Below are positions 18,306 through 26,595 of a DNA stretch of 64,000 bases, in pieces. The notes under the pieces were generated by a model. It searched no databases. It saw only the letters and a program-made list of their open reading frames with translations, and was not told the origin of the DNA. A program made the position numbers and the translations under genes. Each line of letters begins with the position of its first letter. Position 1 is the stretch's first letter. Origin of the DNA: Micavibrio aeruginosavorus ARL-13. GTDB taxonomy: Bacteria; Pseudomonadota; Alphaproteobacteria; Micavibrionales; Micavibrionaceae. The stretch spans positions 806,001-870,000 of the forward strand of contig NC_016026.1 in NCBI RefSeq assembly GCF_000226315.1. Direction: 5' to 3'.

Positions 18306-18944
18306 TTATGCCGGTTTGGGCACGCCTGGGCTTTTTTTCAGGGAGGCCAGGCTGGTCAGCGGTTTGGCGTTGTCCGGGTTGGCCAGCCATGTGGCGTGAA
18401 CCATATAGGCACCGTCTTTCATTACGACGCCTTCGGCATTATTGCCGCTGATCCGGTCGCGCAGGGATTGAACGGCGGCTTCGCCCGTGGCTTTCAATTC
18501 ACCCAGTTGCGGTTTGACCTTGGAAAACGTATTGGCCAGCGTGGCGGCCATCTGAGCCTTGCCAATCAATCCACCTTTAACGGCACCAAGGAAGCTCATC
18601 GCCAGAGCCGGGGCCTCGTCTTTCAGCGTTTTGCCAACGCTCTTCAGATTTTCGACGGCCGCGTTCTTATTAAAGGCGAGGGCGGCGACGCCATCCTTTT
18701 TCAAAGCCGAGAGCATTTCAACCAGAGACACGGAGTCTTTTGCAGGTGTCCATTCCGGTTGGTTCAGCATACGGTACAGGCACAAAGACTGATCCAATTT
18801 GCGGATTTTGGTCTGGTCCAGATTGGTGGAGGCGAGCAGGGCGCTATACACCTTGCGCAGATCATTCAGGGAGCCCGCCACATGGTAATTCTGCCCCCCT
18901 TCACTTGCGCCGACAGCCAGAACATGGGTTGGTTTCGTGGTCAT
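18306..18944 (-). CDS. Hypothetical Ala-rich helical protein
   Basis: 212 residues from an ATG preceded by GGAGAACACG, a good ribosome-binding site; the longer frame upstream is not needed. No membrane helix or signal peptide is clear. The middle is Ala/Lys-rich and helical (NAAVENLKSVGKTLKDEAPAL, then AVKGGLIGKAQMAATLANTF). The N-terminal third, with ASEGGQNYHVAGSLNDLRKVY, looks more globular. I do not recognise a family. It is transcribed divergently from the long helical protein that follows, and the two may share a regulatory region of about 180 bases. Confidence 0.7.
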   Translation of the reverse strand: MTTKPTHVLAVGASEGGQNYHVAGSLNDLRKVYSALLASTNLDQTKIRKLDQSLCLYRMLNQPEWTPAKDSVSLVEMLSALKKDGVAALAFNKNAAVENLKSVGKTLKDEAPALAMSFLGAVKGGLIGKAQMAATLANTFSKVKPQLGELKATGEAAVQSLRDRISGNNAEGVVMKDGAYMVHATWLANPDNAKPLTSLASLKKSPGVPKPA

Positions 18945-19044
18945 CGTGTTCTCCAAAAATTCGTTTAAATTCAATGTGTTAATATCCTGTAGCCTGAGTG
19001 TAGCCAAAAGACGGAAAAAAAGAAAGGAATTTTTCATAAAAAGC

Positions 19045-19073
19045 TTGCGCCGACCATCGGTGCGGGACTATAA
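19045..19073 (+). promoter_or_regulatory. Predicted promoter of the long helical protein
   Basis: TTGCGC, 17-base spacer, CTATAA, ending 51 bases before the ATG. Spacing and the TTGC/CTAT form match the promoters of paralogs A and B. GGAACGAACA precedes the start codon. Confidence 0.6.
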
Positions 19074-19124
19074 GTTTCCGTAATATTTACGGCGTGCGCC
19101 AAAACCACATTAAAGGAACGAACA

Positions 19125-20576
19125 ATGGCACCGAACAAAACGACAGATATTCAAGTTGAAGTTCTGCAGGGTGAAGACGGAACGCGTTTTTATAAAGACA
19201 TTCCAGATTATCGCACAGCCGATGAAGAAACACGCGCCCTGATGGATGCCATGATTGATGGTGTCGATTGGCGCGATTTGAACACCATTATTGGCTTCGG
19301 TAAGGAAGCCAAAGACGGCGTTCTGCAAGTTTCACGTAAAATCAATGAACGTGTAATGGCCGACAACAGCTTTATCGCCGAAATGCGCGAATGTGCCGAT
19401 GCTGTTTCCGGATTGGACATGGGGGCTTTGACTCAGCGTTTGGACGATTTGGCCAAAGGTGGTTTTGATATCGTAAAAAATAACAAAGCCGAAGTTGGAA
19501 CAGGCTTGGCGCTGGCCATGTTCGTCAATCCGATTGTTGGTCTGCTGGCCGGGTTGGGCATGAAAGGTGCGCGCGTTGGAAAAGAGAAATACGATCAAGT
19601 GAAGGGCAAGGTCCGCGGTGAAATGGACCATGCAAAAGAAGCCGAAGCTGCCCGCGATGATTTGCGTAAGGCCATTTTGACCACGCGCGCATTGGTGGAA
19701 AAACTGGAAACCGCGAAAGAAAAAATCCCGAGCTACATTAACGAAGTGAATGCCATGGGCGGTGCGCGAACCAAGGCTTATGGTGCACTGACGCTGGCTA
19801 TTGGTGCGGGGCAAGAATTGCAACGTCGCTTCTATGAAGAGATTTTGCCTGCGGAACAAGAAAATGGCGCTATTAGCCTTGAAGAACTGCAACAATTGCA
19901 GATGGCGGGTGATGTTATGGCCCGTACCGTCGAGGGCTTGCTGGGGTCGCGCGCAAACAGCTTGCAAAACATTGTGACGTTGTCAGAATCCTTGAAAATG
20001 TACACCCAGATGTACGTGAAGATTGAAGAGCATCTGACGTCGTCAGTGGGTGAGTGGGAGGGTCAAATTGCCCACGGTAATCTGATGGTGGATCGTATCG
20101 AGTTGCAGGCTGTCATTACTGCGGCAGATAAGAAGAGCGCAGACCTGGCAGAAAAGAGTGAGAAACTGCACGAAACATCTCGTGTCATGCACCAGAAGAG
20201 CATGGAGCAGGGGACATTCCACTTGGCACAGATTGCCGCTTCAACGGAACGTCTGGCGCAGCGTCTGTCTTCGGAAATGCTGACGATTACAGACCAAAGC
20301 CGCCGTCATGTTGCCGCACAAGAACGTCTTGAGCAGGCAACGCAGACCTTGGCAGAAACCTTCCAGTCCAATGCGCAAAAACGCGCCCAGCTGTTGGTGG
20401 GCTCGGCAACCAGTGACAAATTGTCCCTGCGGTTTGAGCAGAAAGCGGCCGGAAATGACAACGCACCCGACGTCGCAGAAGAGGCTCAGGTGATTGAGCA
20501 AACTGCAACCGCAGGCAAGGCTGAAAGAAAACCCCGTGCCCCGCGCACCGCAAAACCGGCCGCTAAACCGGAATAA
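19125..20576 (+). CDS. Long helical protein, possibly TelA-like (uncertain)
   Basis: 483 residues, almost entirely predicted helix. A hydrophobic Gly-rich stretch (GTGLALAMFVNPIVGLLAGLGMKG, about 125-148) could be a membrane hairpin or amphipathic segment. Long charged helices follow (EAEAARDDLRKAILTTRALV, QAVITAADKKSADLAEKSEK) and a Lys/Pro/Ala-rich tail ends the protein. The order of helices and the block SLQNIVTLSESLKMYTQMYV faintly recall the toxic-anion-resistance TelA family, but that family's IPLWK-type motif is not visible. The assignment is therefore weak. It stands alone on its transcript between the paralog block and yajC. Confidence 0.7.
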   Translation: MAPNKTTDIQVEVLQGEDGTRFYKDIPDYRTADEETRALMDAMIDGVDWRDLNTIIGFGKEAKDGVLQVSRKINERVMADNSFIAEMRECADAVSGLDMGALTQRLDDLAKGGFDIVKNNKAEVGTGLALAMFVNPIVGLLAGLGMKGARVGKEKYDQVKGKVRGEMDHAKEAEAARDDLRKAILTTRALVEKLETAKEKIPSYINEVNAMGGARTKAYGALTLAIGAGQELQRRFYEEILPAEQENGAISLEELQQLQMAGDVMARTVEGLLGSRANSLQNIVTLSESLKMYTQMYVKIEEHLTSSVGEWEGQIAHGNLMVDRIELQAVITAADKKSADLAEKSEKLHETSRVMHQKSMEQGTFHLAQIAASTERLAQRLSSEMLTITDQSRRHVAAQERLEQATQTLAETFQSNAQKRAQLLVGSATSDKLSLRFEQKAAGNDNAPDVAEEAQVIEQTATAGKAERKPRAPRTAKPAAKPE

Positions 20577-20639
20577 GGCCCGAAATCTGGCTTAACGGCC
20601 TTATTTCACAGGAAAATTATGAACAAGCCCGCCAATCGC

Positions 20640-20666
20640 TTGCGTTTGGTGGGCTTGTGGCTATAG
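20640..20666 (+). promoter_or_regulatory. Possible promoter of yajC-secD-secF
   Basis: TTGCGT, 15-base spacer and CTATAG, 54 bases before the yajC start. The spacer is two bases shorter than in the other promoters, so this is tentative. It overlaps an imperfect inverted repeat (AAGCCCGCCAA...TTGGTGGGCTT) that lacks a T-run. Confidence 0.4.
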
Positions 20667-20720
20667 TCCGGGGACGATTCCACACATCTTTGTTACGAAA
20701 AATACGAGGGTTTTTGCGCC

Positions 20721-21074
20721 ATGTTTATCTCTATCGCACATGCATCGGCTGATGCCGCCGCCGCAACCGGTTCCACGGGCGGGATGCTGACATCCAACCT
20801 GCTGATGATCCTGCTGATGGTTGTTATGTTCTATCTGCTGCTGATCCGTCCGCAACAACGCCGTTTCAAAGAGCACCGCGACATGCTGGACGCCCTGAAG
20901 AAGGGCGACAAGGTTCTGACCGCTGGTGGTCTGATCGGTGCGGTTGATTCCATCGACACCACGAATGGTGAAGTGGTTGTCGATTTGGGTAACGGTTTGA
21001 AGGTGACGGCTCTGCGCTCCACCATCCAGACCCGTATCGACCCGAAACCGGCCAACGATACCGTTAAGAAGTAA
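20721..21074 (+). CDS. yajC: Preprotein translocase subunit YajC
   Basis: Small inner-membrane partner of SecDF, 117 residues. One membrane helix (about 25-46, LLMILLMVVMFYLLLIRP) is followed by the YajC signature QQRRFKEHRDMLDALKKGDKVLTAGGLIG. The short N-terminal segment is Ala/Ser-rich as usual. It is first in the order yajC-secD-secF, with 29 bases before secD. Confidence 0.96.
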   Translation: MFISIAHASADAAAATGSTGGMLTSNLLMILLMVVMFYLLLIRPQQRRFKEHRDMLDALKKGDKVLTAGGLIGAVDSIDTTNGEVVVDLGNGLKVTALRSTIQTRIDPKPANDTVKK

Positions 21075-21103
21075 TAGAGACGGTCCAAAGAAGGGCGACC
21101 CCC

Positions 21104-22678
21104 ATGATTTATATTGAGACCTGGAAAAAGGTTCTGATCGTTCTGGTCTGTGTTCTGTCGCTGGTCTACAGCGCGCCGAACCTGCTGGATCAGTCCACGC
21201 GCGAAAAGATGGCCCAGACGATGCCGGGCTTCGTTCCGCACAAGGCGGTCAATCTGGGGCTGGATCTGCAGGGCGGGTCGCACCTTCTGCTCAAAGTTGA
21301 ATTGGGCGACGTTCTGACGCAACGGGCCGATACGCTGGTTCAATCCCTGCGCCCGGAATTGCGCGAAGCCAAAATCGGCTATACCCGGATTGCCCCGGTT
21401 CCAAATGGTGTGCGGGTTTCCCTGCGCGCCGATGCGGACGTGGATCAGGTGAAGTCAATCATGCGCAAGCTGGATTCCGACCTGACCGTTCTTGTCAGTG
21501 AAGACGGGAAAACAGTTGAGGGGACGTTGAGCGAAGAGGCGGTGAAGAAAATCGCCGACCAGACGCTGGGTCAGTCCATTGAAATCGTACGCCGCCGGGT
21601 TGATGAATCCGGAACACGCGAACCGGTGATCGCACGTCAGGGTGATGACCGTATCGTCCTGCAATTACCGGGTGTTGATGACCCGCAACGGATCAAAGAA
21701 ATTTTGGGTAAAACGGCCAAGCTGTCTTTCCACATGGTGGATACGGGCACGTCCGGGACGTCGTTGGCCGAAGGGGGCGGAACGCGCAGTTTGCCATCCG
21801 CCGATATGCCGGGTGTTGATATCACCATTTTCCGTCAACCGATTTTGACGGGCGATATGCTGACCAACGCACAACCATCATTCCAGCAACAGGGGCCGGC
21901 GGTCAGTTTTAACCTGAATTCCGTAGGGGCGCGCCGTTTCTGTGATGTGACCAGCAAGCCGGAAAATATCGGCCAGCCCTTTGCCATCGTTCTGGATGAC
22001 GTGGTGATTTCCGCCCCGGCCATTCGTGAACCGATTTGCGGCGGCGCTGCCCAGATTTCGGGTAGCTTTACGGTTGAAGAAACAAACGATCTGGCTTTGT
22101 TGCTCCGCGCCGGTGCGTTGCCTGCTCCGTTGAGCGTGATGGAAGAACGGACTGTGGGCCCGTCCCTGGGGGCGGATTCGGTTGAGGCCGGGAAAACGGC
22201 GTGCCTGATGGCGTTGTTGTTTGTGATTATTCTGTCCATGACTGTCTATGGGTTGTTTGGCGTGTTTGCGTCTGTGGCCCTGTTACTGAACATGGTGATG
22301 ATCATGGCGATTATGTCAGTGTTGCAAGCCACGCTGACCCTGCCGGGGATTGCCGGTATCGTTCTGACCATCGGTCTGGCGGTGGATGCCAACGTGCTGG
22401 TGTTTGAACGGATGAAGGAAGAATTGCGGTCCGGGCGCAGCATTAATTCTGCACTGGATACGGCCTATCGCCGCGCTTTGACGACCATTACCGACTCCAA
22501 CCTGACATCGTTGATTGCGGCTTTGGTTCTGTTTTCCTTTGGCACCGGGCCGATCAAGGGCTTTGCCGTGACCATGACCATCGGCATTATTACGTCGTAT
22601 TTCTGTTCGCTGGCGTTGACGCGGGCGATGATTGTGACGTGGTTGCACACCGTTAAACCCAAATCCATCCCGGTTTAA
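21104..22678 (+). CDS. secD: Protein translocase subunit SecD
   Basis: Proton-driven export accessory protein of the inner membrane, 524 residues. An N-terminal helix (about 5-23) precedes the periplasmic part, which begins with the conserved AVNLGLDLQGGSHLLLKV and contains RRRVDESGTREP and QGDDRIVLQLPGV. The C-terminal half holds five membrane helices with the RND-type LRAGALPAPLSVMEERTVGPSLG and GIVLTIGLAVDANVLVFERM motifs. Length and order fit the family. SecF follows after 26 bases. Confidence 0.97.
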   Translation: MIYIETWKKVLIVLVCVLSLVYSAPNLLDQSTREKMAQTMPGFVPHKAVNLGLDLQGGSHLLLKVELGDVLTQRADTLVQSLRPELREAKIGYTRIAPVPNGVRVSLRADADVDQVKSIMRKLDSDLTVLVSEDGKTVEGTLSEEAVKKIADQTLGQSIEIVRRRVDESGTREPVIARQGDDRIVLQLPGVDDPQRIKEILGKTAKLSFHMVDTGTSGTSLAEGGGTRSLPSADMPGVDITIFRQPILTGDMLTNAQPSFQQQGPAVSFNLNSVGARRFCDVTSKPENIGQPFAIVLDDVVISAPAIREPICGGAAQISGSFTVEETNDLALLLRAGALPAPLSVMEERTVGPSLGADSVEAGKTACLMALLFVIILSMTVYGLFGVFASVALLLNMVMIMAIMSVLQATLTLPGIAGIVLTIGLAVDANVLVFERMKEELRSGRSINSALDTAYRRALTTITDSNLTSLIAALVLFSFGTGPIKGFAVTMTIGIITSYFCSLALTRAMIVTWLHTVKPKSIPV

Positions 22679-22704
22679 GAACAGGCCGGAGAGGGCAGGA
22701 CATT

Positions 22705-23661
22705 ATGATTATCAAGCTGATCCAGCTGGTTCCCGACAACCTGAAGATTGATTTCTTCGGTCACCGTTTCTACGCCTTTATGATGAGTTTGATCATCATT
22801 GGCGGGTCGATCCTGTGCCTGGCGACCAAGGGCCTGAATTTCGGGATTGATTTTACCGGTGGTACGGTCATTGAAATCGCCGTAGAAACCGACCCGGATC
22901 TGGTCGGGATGCGCGAAGATTTAAATGCGTTGGGTTTGGGTGATATTTCGATTCAGGAATTTGGTGATGCCAAGTCCCTGATGATCCGCCTGCCGCAGCA
23001 AGAGGGCGGCCCGGAAGAGCAACAAGGTGCCATTCAAAAAGTGCAGGACACGTTGACCGCCGAATTTGGCGAAGGTCAGGTTGATTTCCGCCGCACCGAA
23101 TTTGTTGGCCCGCAGGTGGGGCAAGAGCTGAAGCGGGATGGCCTGATTGCGATGATTGTCGCCATTCTGGGCATCATGGGGTACATCTGGATCCGGTTTG
23201 AATGGCAATATGGGGTTGGGTCTTTGCTGGCCTTGATCCATGACGTCATGGGTATTCTAGGCTTGTTCTCGTTGACCCAAATGCACTTTGACCTGTCCAC
23301 GCTGGCGGCCATTTTGCTGGTGGCGGGGTATTCGATTAACGAAACCGTGATCATTTTTGACCGTATCCGTGAAACGATGCGGAAATTCAAAAAGATGCCG
23401 ATGCCGGACATTATCAACTATTCCATTAACTCCACATTGCCGCGGACGGTCATGACTTCCGGGTCGACCATTCTGGCCATTACGGCGTTGTGGCTGTTTG
23501 GCGGTGAAGTGATCCGCAGCTTTACATCCGCTCTGTTCTTCGGGATTTTGATTGGTACGCACTCGTCTTACTTTGTGTCGGCGCAATCTTTGTTCTATCT
23601 GAAACTGCGCCCGAATCCGAATGATGCAGGCAACGGTAACGGCGAAGAAGTGGCCGCATAA
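22705..23661 (+). CDS. secF: Protein translocase subunit SecF
   Basis: Partner of SecD, 318 residues with six predicted membrane helices. GLNFGIDFTGGTVIEI is the SecF version of the D1 motif, and LVAGYSINETVIIFDRIRETM and NSTLPRTVMTSGSTIL are the C-terminal RND motifs. The periplasmic loop contains EFVGPQVGQELKRDGL. It closes the sec cluster and is followed six bases later by a Mth938-type gene, which probably rides on the same transcript. Confidence 0.97.
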   Translation: MIIKLIQLVPDNLKIDFFGHRFYAFMMSLIIIGGSILCLATKGLNFGIDFTGGTVIEIAVETDPDLVGMREDLNALGLGDISIQEFGDAKSLMIRLPQQEGGPEEQQGAIQKVQDTLTAEFGEGQVDFRRTEFVGPQVGQELKRDGLIAMIVAILGIMGYIWIRFEWQYGVGSLLALIHDVMGILGLFSLTQMHFDLSTLAAILLVAGYSINETVIIFDRIRETMRKFKKMPMPDIINYSINSTLPRTVMTSGSTILAITALWLFGGEVIRSFTSALFFGILIGTHSSYFVSAQSLFYLKLRPNPNDAGNGNGEEVAA

Positions 23662-23667
23662 TCCATC

Positions 23668-24042
23668 ATGGATGTGACACCGCTCGTTCCCTCCGGGGCT
23701 CAGATTATCCAGGCCTATGCGGATGGAACATTCCGCGTATCCGGCGTCGTGCATGACGGTGCGGTGATGGTCTTCCCTGATAAAACTGTAAGTTGGACCG
23801 TATCGGTAAACGCGGATGTGGGCGTGGATGATTTCGCACCCCTTCTGGACCGTGCAGGCGAATTTGATGTCGTGCTTTTGGGTCTGGGTGCGACGGTCAC
23901 AAACCCGCCGTTCGAATTGCGCCGTGCGTTGAAAGAGCGGGGCTTGAGTGTTGATTTTATGGATACCGGTGCGGCATGCCGCACCTATAATGTTTTGATG
24001 GCCGAGGGGCGACGCGTGGTTGCCGCCCTTTTGCCGGTTTAA
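23668..24042 (+). CDS. Mth938-like domain protein (NDUFAF3/DUF498 family)
   Basis: 124-residue soluble protein. The fold signature is seen in IQAYADGTFRVSGVVHDGAVMV, the strand FDVVLLGLGATVTNPP and the closing GLSVDFMDTGAACRTYNVLMAEGRRVVAALLPV, which is typical of this family from archaea to mitochondria. The mitochondrial relative assists complex I assembly. In bacteria its place next to secDF is common and the role is not settled. It starts six bases after secF. Confidence 0.9.
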   Translation: MDVTPLVPSGAQIIQAYADGTFRVSGVVHDGAVMVFPDKTVSWTVSVNADVGVDDFAPLLDRAGEFDVVLLGLGATVTNPPFELRRALKERGLSVDFMDTGAACRTYNVLMAEGRRVVAALLPV

Positions 24043-24068
24043 CGCCTAGCCAATTTGAGGGATAAAAA

Positions 24069-24869
24069 ATGGCTGATCCGACGATGATGGCAAACCTTGC
24101 GACCGACATGACGATTGTCGAAATGTTGATGAGCCCGGCTGTATGGTTGAGCTTTGCGACATTGGCTCTGCTCGAAGTTGTTCTGGGCATCGACAATATT
24201 ATTTTCCTGTCGATCATTACCGACAAATTGCCAAAACACCAGCAACCGCTAGCGCGAAAAATCGGGCTGGGGCTGGCTTTGCTGATGCGGATTATCTTGC
24301 TGTCGATGATTGCGTGGATTGCAACGCTGACAACACCCGTTTTCACGTTCTTCGCCGGTCCGGAAGGACTGGACCCGCATACAGTTTCGTGGCGTGACAT
24401 GATCATGTTGGGGGGCGGTTTGTTCTTGCTGTGGAAAGGGACGGGCGAAATCCACCATACAATGGAAGGCCATGACGAAGATGTAACGGGCAAAAAATCC
24501 GCTGTATTCGGCTGGGTCATTGTCCAGATTGCTATTCTGGATCTGGTCTTCTCGCTGGACTCTGTCATTACCGCAGTTGGTATGGCCGATCATTTGCCCG
24601 TTATGATTGCCGCCGTTGTGTTCGCGATTGCTGTTATGCTGTTCGCGGCAGAGCCGGTCAGCAAGTTTGTGCATGACCACCCGACGATTAAAATGCTGGC
24701 CCTCAGCTTCATTCTGCTGGTGGGTGTGGTGTTGATTGCCGATGGTCTGCACCTGCATATTCCGAAGGGCTACCTATACTTCGCGATTGCGTTCTCGTTG
24801 GGTGTGGAAACGCTCAACCTGCTGTCCGCGAAACGCCGGGCACGCAAAAACGCGGAGGCTGCGCACTAA
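24069..24869 (+). CDS. TerC family integral membrane protein
   Basis: 266 residues with seven or so predicted membrane helices. The family hallmark is LALLEVVLGIDNIIFLSIIT early in the chain, repeated in the second half as VIVQIAILDLVFSLDSVITAVGM, both with the buried acidic residues expected for metal transport. A His-rich cytoplasmic stretch (GEIHHTMEGHDED) lies between the halves. TerC proteins act in manganese export or in metal supply to secreted enzymes. It lies 26 bases after the Mth938-type gene and ends at a strong terminator. Confidence 0.92.
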   Translation: MADPTMMANLATDMTIVEMLMSPAVWLSFATLALLEVVLGIDNIIFLSIITDKLPKHQQPLARKIGLGLALLMRIILLSMIAWIATLTTPVFTFFAGPEGLDPHTVSWRDMIMLGGGLFLLWKGTGEIHHTMEGHDEDVTGKKSAVFGWVIVQIAILDLVFSLDSVITAVGMADHLPVMIAAVVFAIAVMLFAAEPVSKFVHDHPTIKMLALSFILLVGVVLIADGLHLHIPKGYLYFAIAFSLGVETLNLLSAKRRARKNAEAAH

Positions 24870-24885
24870 GCCGCAGGACCATAAA

Positions 24886-24917
24886 AGAAAAATGCCCGGT
24901 TATGCCGGGCATTTTTT
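24886..24917. terminator. Rho-independent terminator
   Basis: AATGCCCGG, five-base loop and CCGGGCATT followed by TTTT, with an A-rich stretch on the other side. It follows terC and can also serve the convergent phosphoesterase gene. Confidence 0.9.
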
Positions 24918-24935
24918 ATTGTTCGTGTTTTGCCT

Positions 24936-25760
24936 TTATGGTCCGGGCGGTGTGTTTGTATTAACCGCCCGTGACAACAGGAAGCTGGGTTGACGGATGC
25001 CGTACCCGGTAATGCGGATGGATGCATCATCTATCGTAACCAACGAAAAGGCCCCAATCGCGCGGCCCAGAATGGTATGACGCTGAACCAGCGATTGCTG
25101 GGTGATATAATGAATCCCGTTGATTTCATGGTGTTGATTGCGGTGGCGGTGGCCGGCCATGCAAAGGATGACCTTGCCGCTGTCTTCCATCATTTTGCGA
25201 ATATCTTTGCCCTCGCGGTAAAAGGCGGGGAAATAGTTGGTCAAATTCTTCTCGATATACTCGTCATCTGCAGCGGAATTATCCAGCGGGACGTGGGAAA
25301 AAACGATGCAGGGTTTGGCCGCACGGGCGAGGGCATCGCGGAACCAGTCAACATGGCTGGCCCAGGCGGATAAATACCCGTCGCCATCGCGCCCGTTCAC
25401 GTTCGGACTCCACAGGATCAAATTATAATCACCCACATCGACCAGTTGCGATTCCGGGGAATAGCCCAGGATGGCGGCGTTATCGGCACGCGACAAGTTT
25501 TTCAGATCATGGTTGCCGTTAATTGAATAATGCGGGCCCGATCGCTGATTGAAATGCTGGGTCAGTTGCTTCAAGTAATGAGCATCATCAGCCGGAGTCT
25601 TGAGAATGACCCGGTCCCCCATATCTACAGAAAAATCGACCCCGTTCCCGTTCGCGACTTTGACAAACCGGTCCATAAGCTTCGGTGCTTTGGACCCTTT
25701 TTTATTATTGATGTCAAAGCCGTAATGAATATCGGTCACGACTGCAAAACGTAACGCCAT
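24936..25760 (-). CDS. Metallophosphoesterase (calcineurin-like)
   Basis: 274 residues from an ATG that places the first metal motif at the very N-terminus (FAVVTDIHYG); an earlier in-frame ATG would add 19 residues and has no better ribosome-binding site. The full dinuclear-metal set is present: DIH, DMGDRV, NGNHDL, FSHVPLD and MAGHRHRNQH. The substrate could be a nucleotide, phospholipid or phosphoprotein. No signal peptide is seen, so it is probably cytoplasmic. It is convergent with terC. Confidence 0.88.
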   Translation of the reverse strand: MALRFAVVTDIHYGFDINNKKGSKAPKLMDRFVKVANGNGVDFSVDMGDRVILKTPADDAHYLKQLTQHFNQRSGPHYSINGNHDLKNLSRADNAAILGYSPESQLVDVGDYNLILWSPNVNGRDGDGYLSAWASHVDWFRDALARAAKPCIVFSHVPLDNSAADDEYIEKNLTNYFPAFYREGKDIRKMMEDSGKVILCMAGHRHRNQHHEINGIHYITQQSLVQRHTILGRAIGAFSLVTIDDASIRITGYGIRQPSFLLSRAVNTNTPPGP

Positions 25761-25834
25761 GAAGGGGTTATAGCAGATTCGTATTCCGCCCTCCCAGAAA
25801 AATCGGATTGCGGCCATCCCGTTGAAACGTCATG

Positions 25835-25870
25835 GAAAAAAGGGGCCGCTGCAATGGCAGGGGCCCCTTT
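25835..25870 (-). terminator. Terminator of the superoxide dismutase gene
   Basis: Read on the minus strand: AAAGGGGCCCC, a loop of about ten bases, GGCCCCTTTTTT. The T-run points away from sodB, which ends 20 bases before it. Confidence 0.85.
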
Positions 25871-25890
25871 AATCGTTTGTGCGCTGCAAA

Positions 25891-26517
25891 TTAAGCGGCG
25901 ATTTTCAGCGGACCTTTTTCAAACAACTGGCCGACATAGTCCCAGTTGATCAGGCTGTCGACAAAGGCTTCCAGATATTTTTGGCGCGCGTTGCGATAGT
26001 CGATGTAATAAGAGTGTTCCCAAACATCGCAACCCAAAATCGGCGTCTTGCCATAGACCAGTGGGTTTTCGCCGTTGGCGGTTTTAGTGATTTCCAGTTT
26101 GCCCGTCGCATTGTCTACGGCCAGCCAGCACCAGCCGGACCCGAATTGCGTCATACCGGCCTGAATGAAATTGCCACGGAATGTGTCAAAGCCCCCCAGA
26201 TCGGATGTGATTTGTGCATCCAGTTTCCCGGGGATGGATTTTCCACCACCGTTCTTTTTCATCCAGTTCCAGAAATGGATGTGGTTGTAATGCTGGCCCA
26301 GTTGGTTGAACAACCCGGCTTTGGATTTGTCTTTGAACGCGGCGACCATCGCTTCTTCCAGCGACAGGTTTTCCAGACCGGATCCGGCCAGCAGCTCATT
26401 GCCCTTGTCCACATAGGCTTTGTGGTGTTTATCGTGGTGGAATTCCAGCGTTTCACTCGACATAAAGGGTTGGAGTGAATCATACGCATAGGGAAGTTCG
26501 GGAAGGATGAGAGCCAT
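25891..26517 (-). CDS. sodB: Superoxide dismutase, Fe/Mn family
   Basis: Converts superoxide to oxygen and hydrogen peroxide. The protein has 208 residues from an ATG preceded by CAGGAGAATAGC; upstream codons in the same frame are not needed. Metal ligands are in FHHDKHHKAY, GQHYNHIHFWNW and CDVWEHSYYIDY. GMTQFGSGWCWLAV is the usual core motif. The metal cannot be told apart safely: the GQHYNH form is found in proteins described as Mn or cambialistic as well as Fe. No signal peptide, so cytoplasmic. It has its own terminator. Confidence 0.95.
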   Translation of the reverse strand: MALILPELPYAYDSLQPFMSSETLEFHHDKHHKAYVDKGNELLAGSGLENLSLEEAMVAAFKDKSKAGLFNQLGQHYNHIHFWNWMKKNGGGKSIPGKLDAQITSDLGGFDTFRGNFIQAGMTQFGSGWCWLAVDNATGKLEITKTANGENPLVYGKTPILGCDVWEHSYYIDYRNARQKYLEAFVDSLINWDYVGQLFEKGPLKIAA

Positions 26518-26595
26518 GCTATTCTCCTGATCGCAATTATGGTTATAATCTCTTGCGGTATTAGACCGCTGACCAAGATACATCGCTGACGGGTT

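Noticed and set aside
14242-20576. Anti-phage defence island
   Set aside because: The unknown genes have no visible nuclease, ATPase, TIR, methylase or toxin motif and no integrase or transposase nearby, so this label is not supported.
20625-20655. Inverted repeat AAGCCCGCCAA...TTGGTGGGCTT as a terminator
   Set aside because: No T-run follows and it overlaps the likely yajC promoter. It may be an operator, but nothing supports that.
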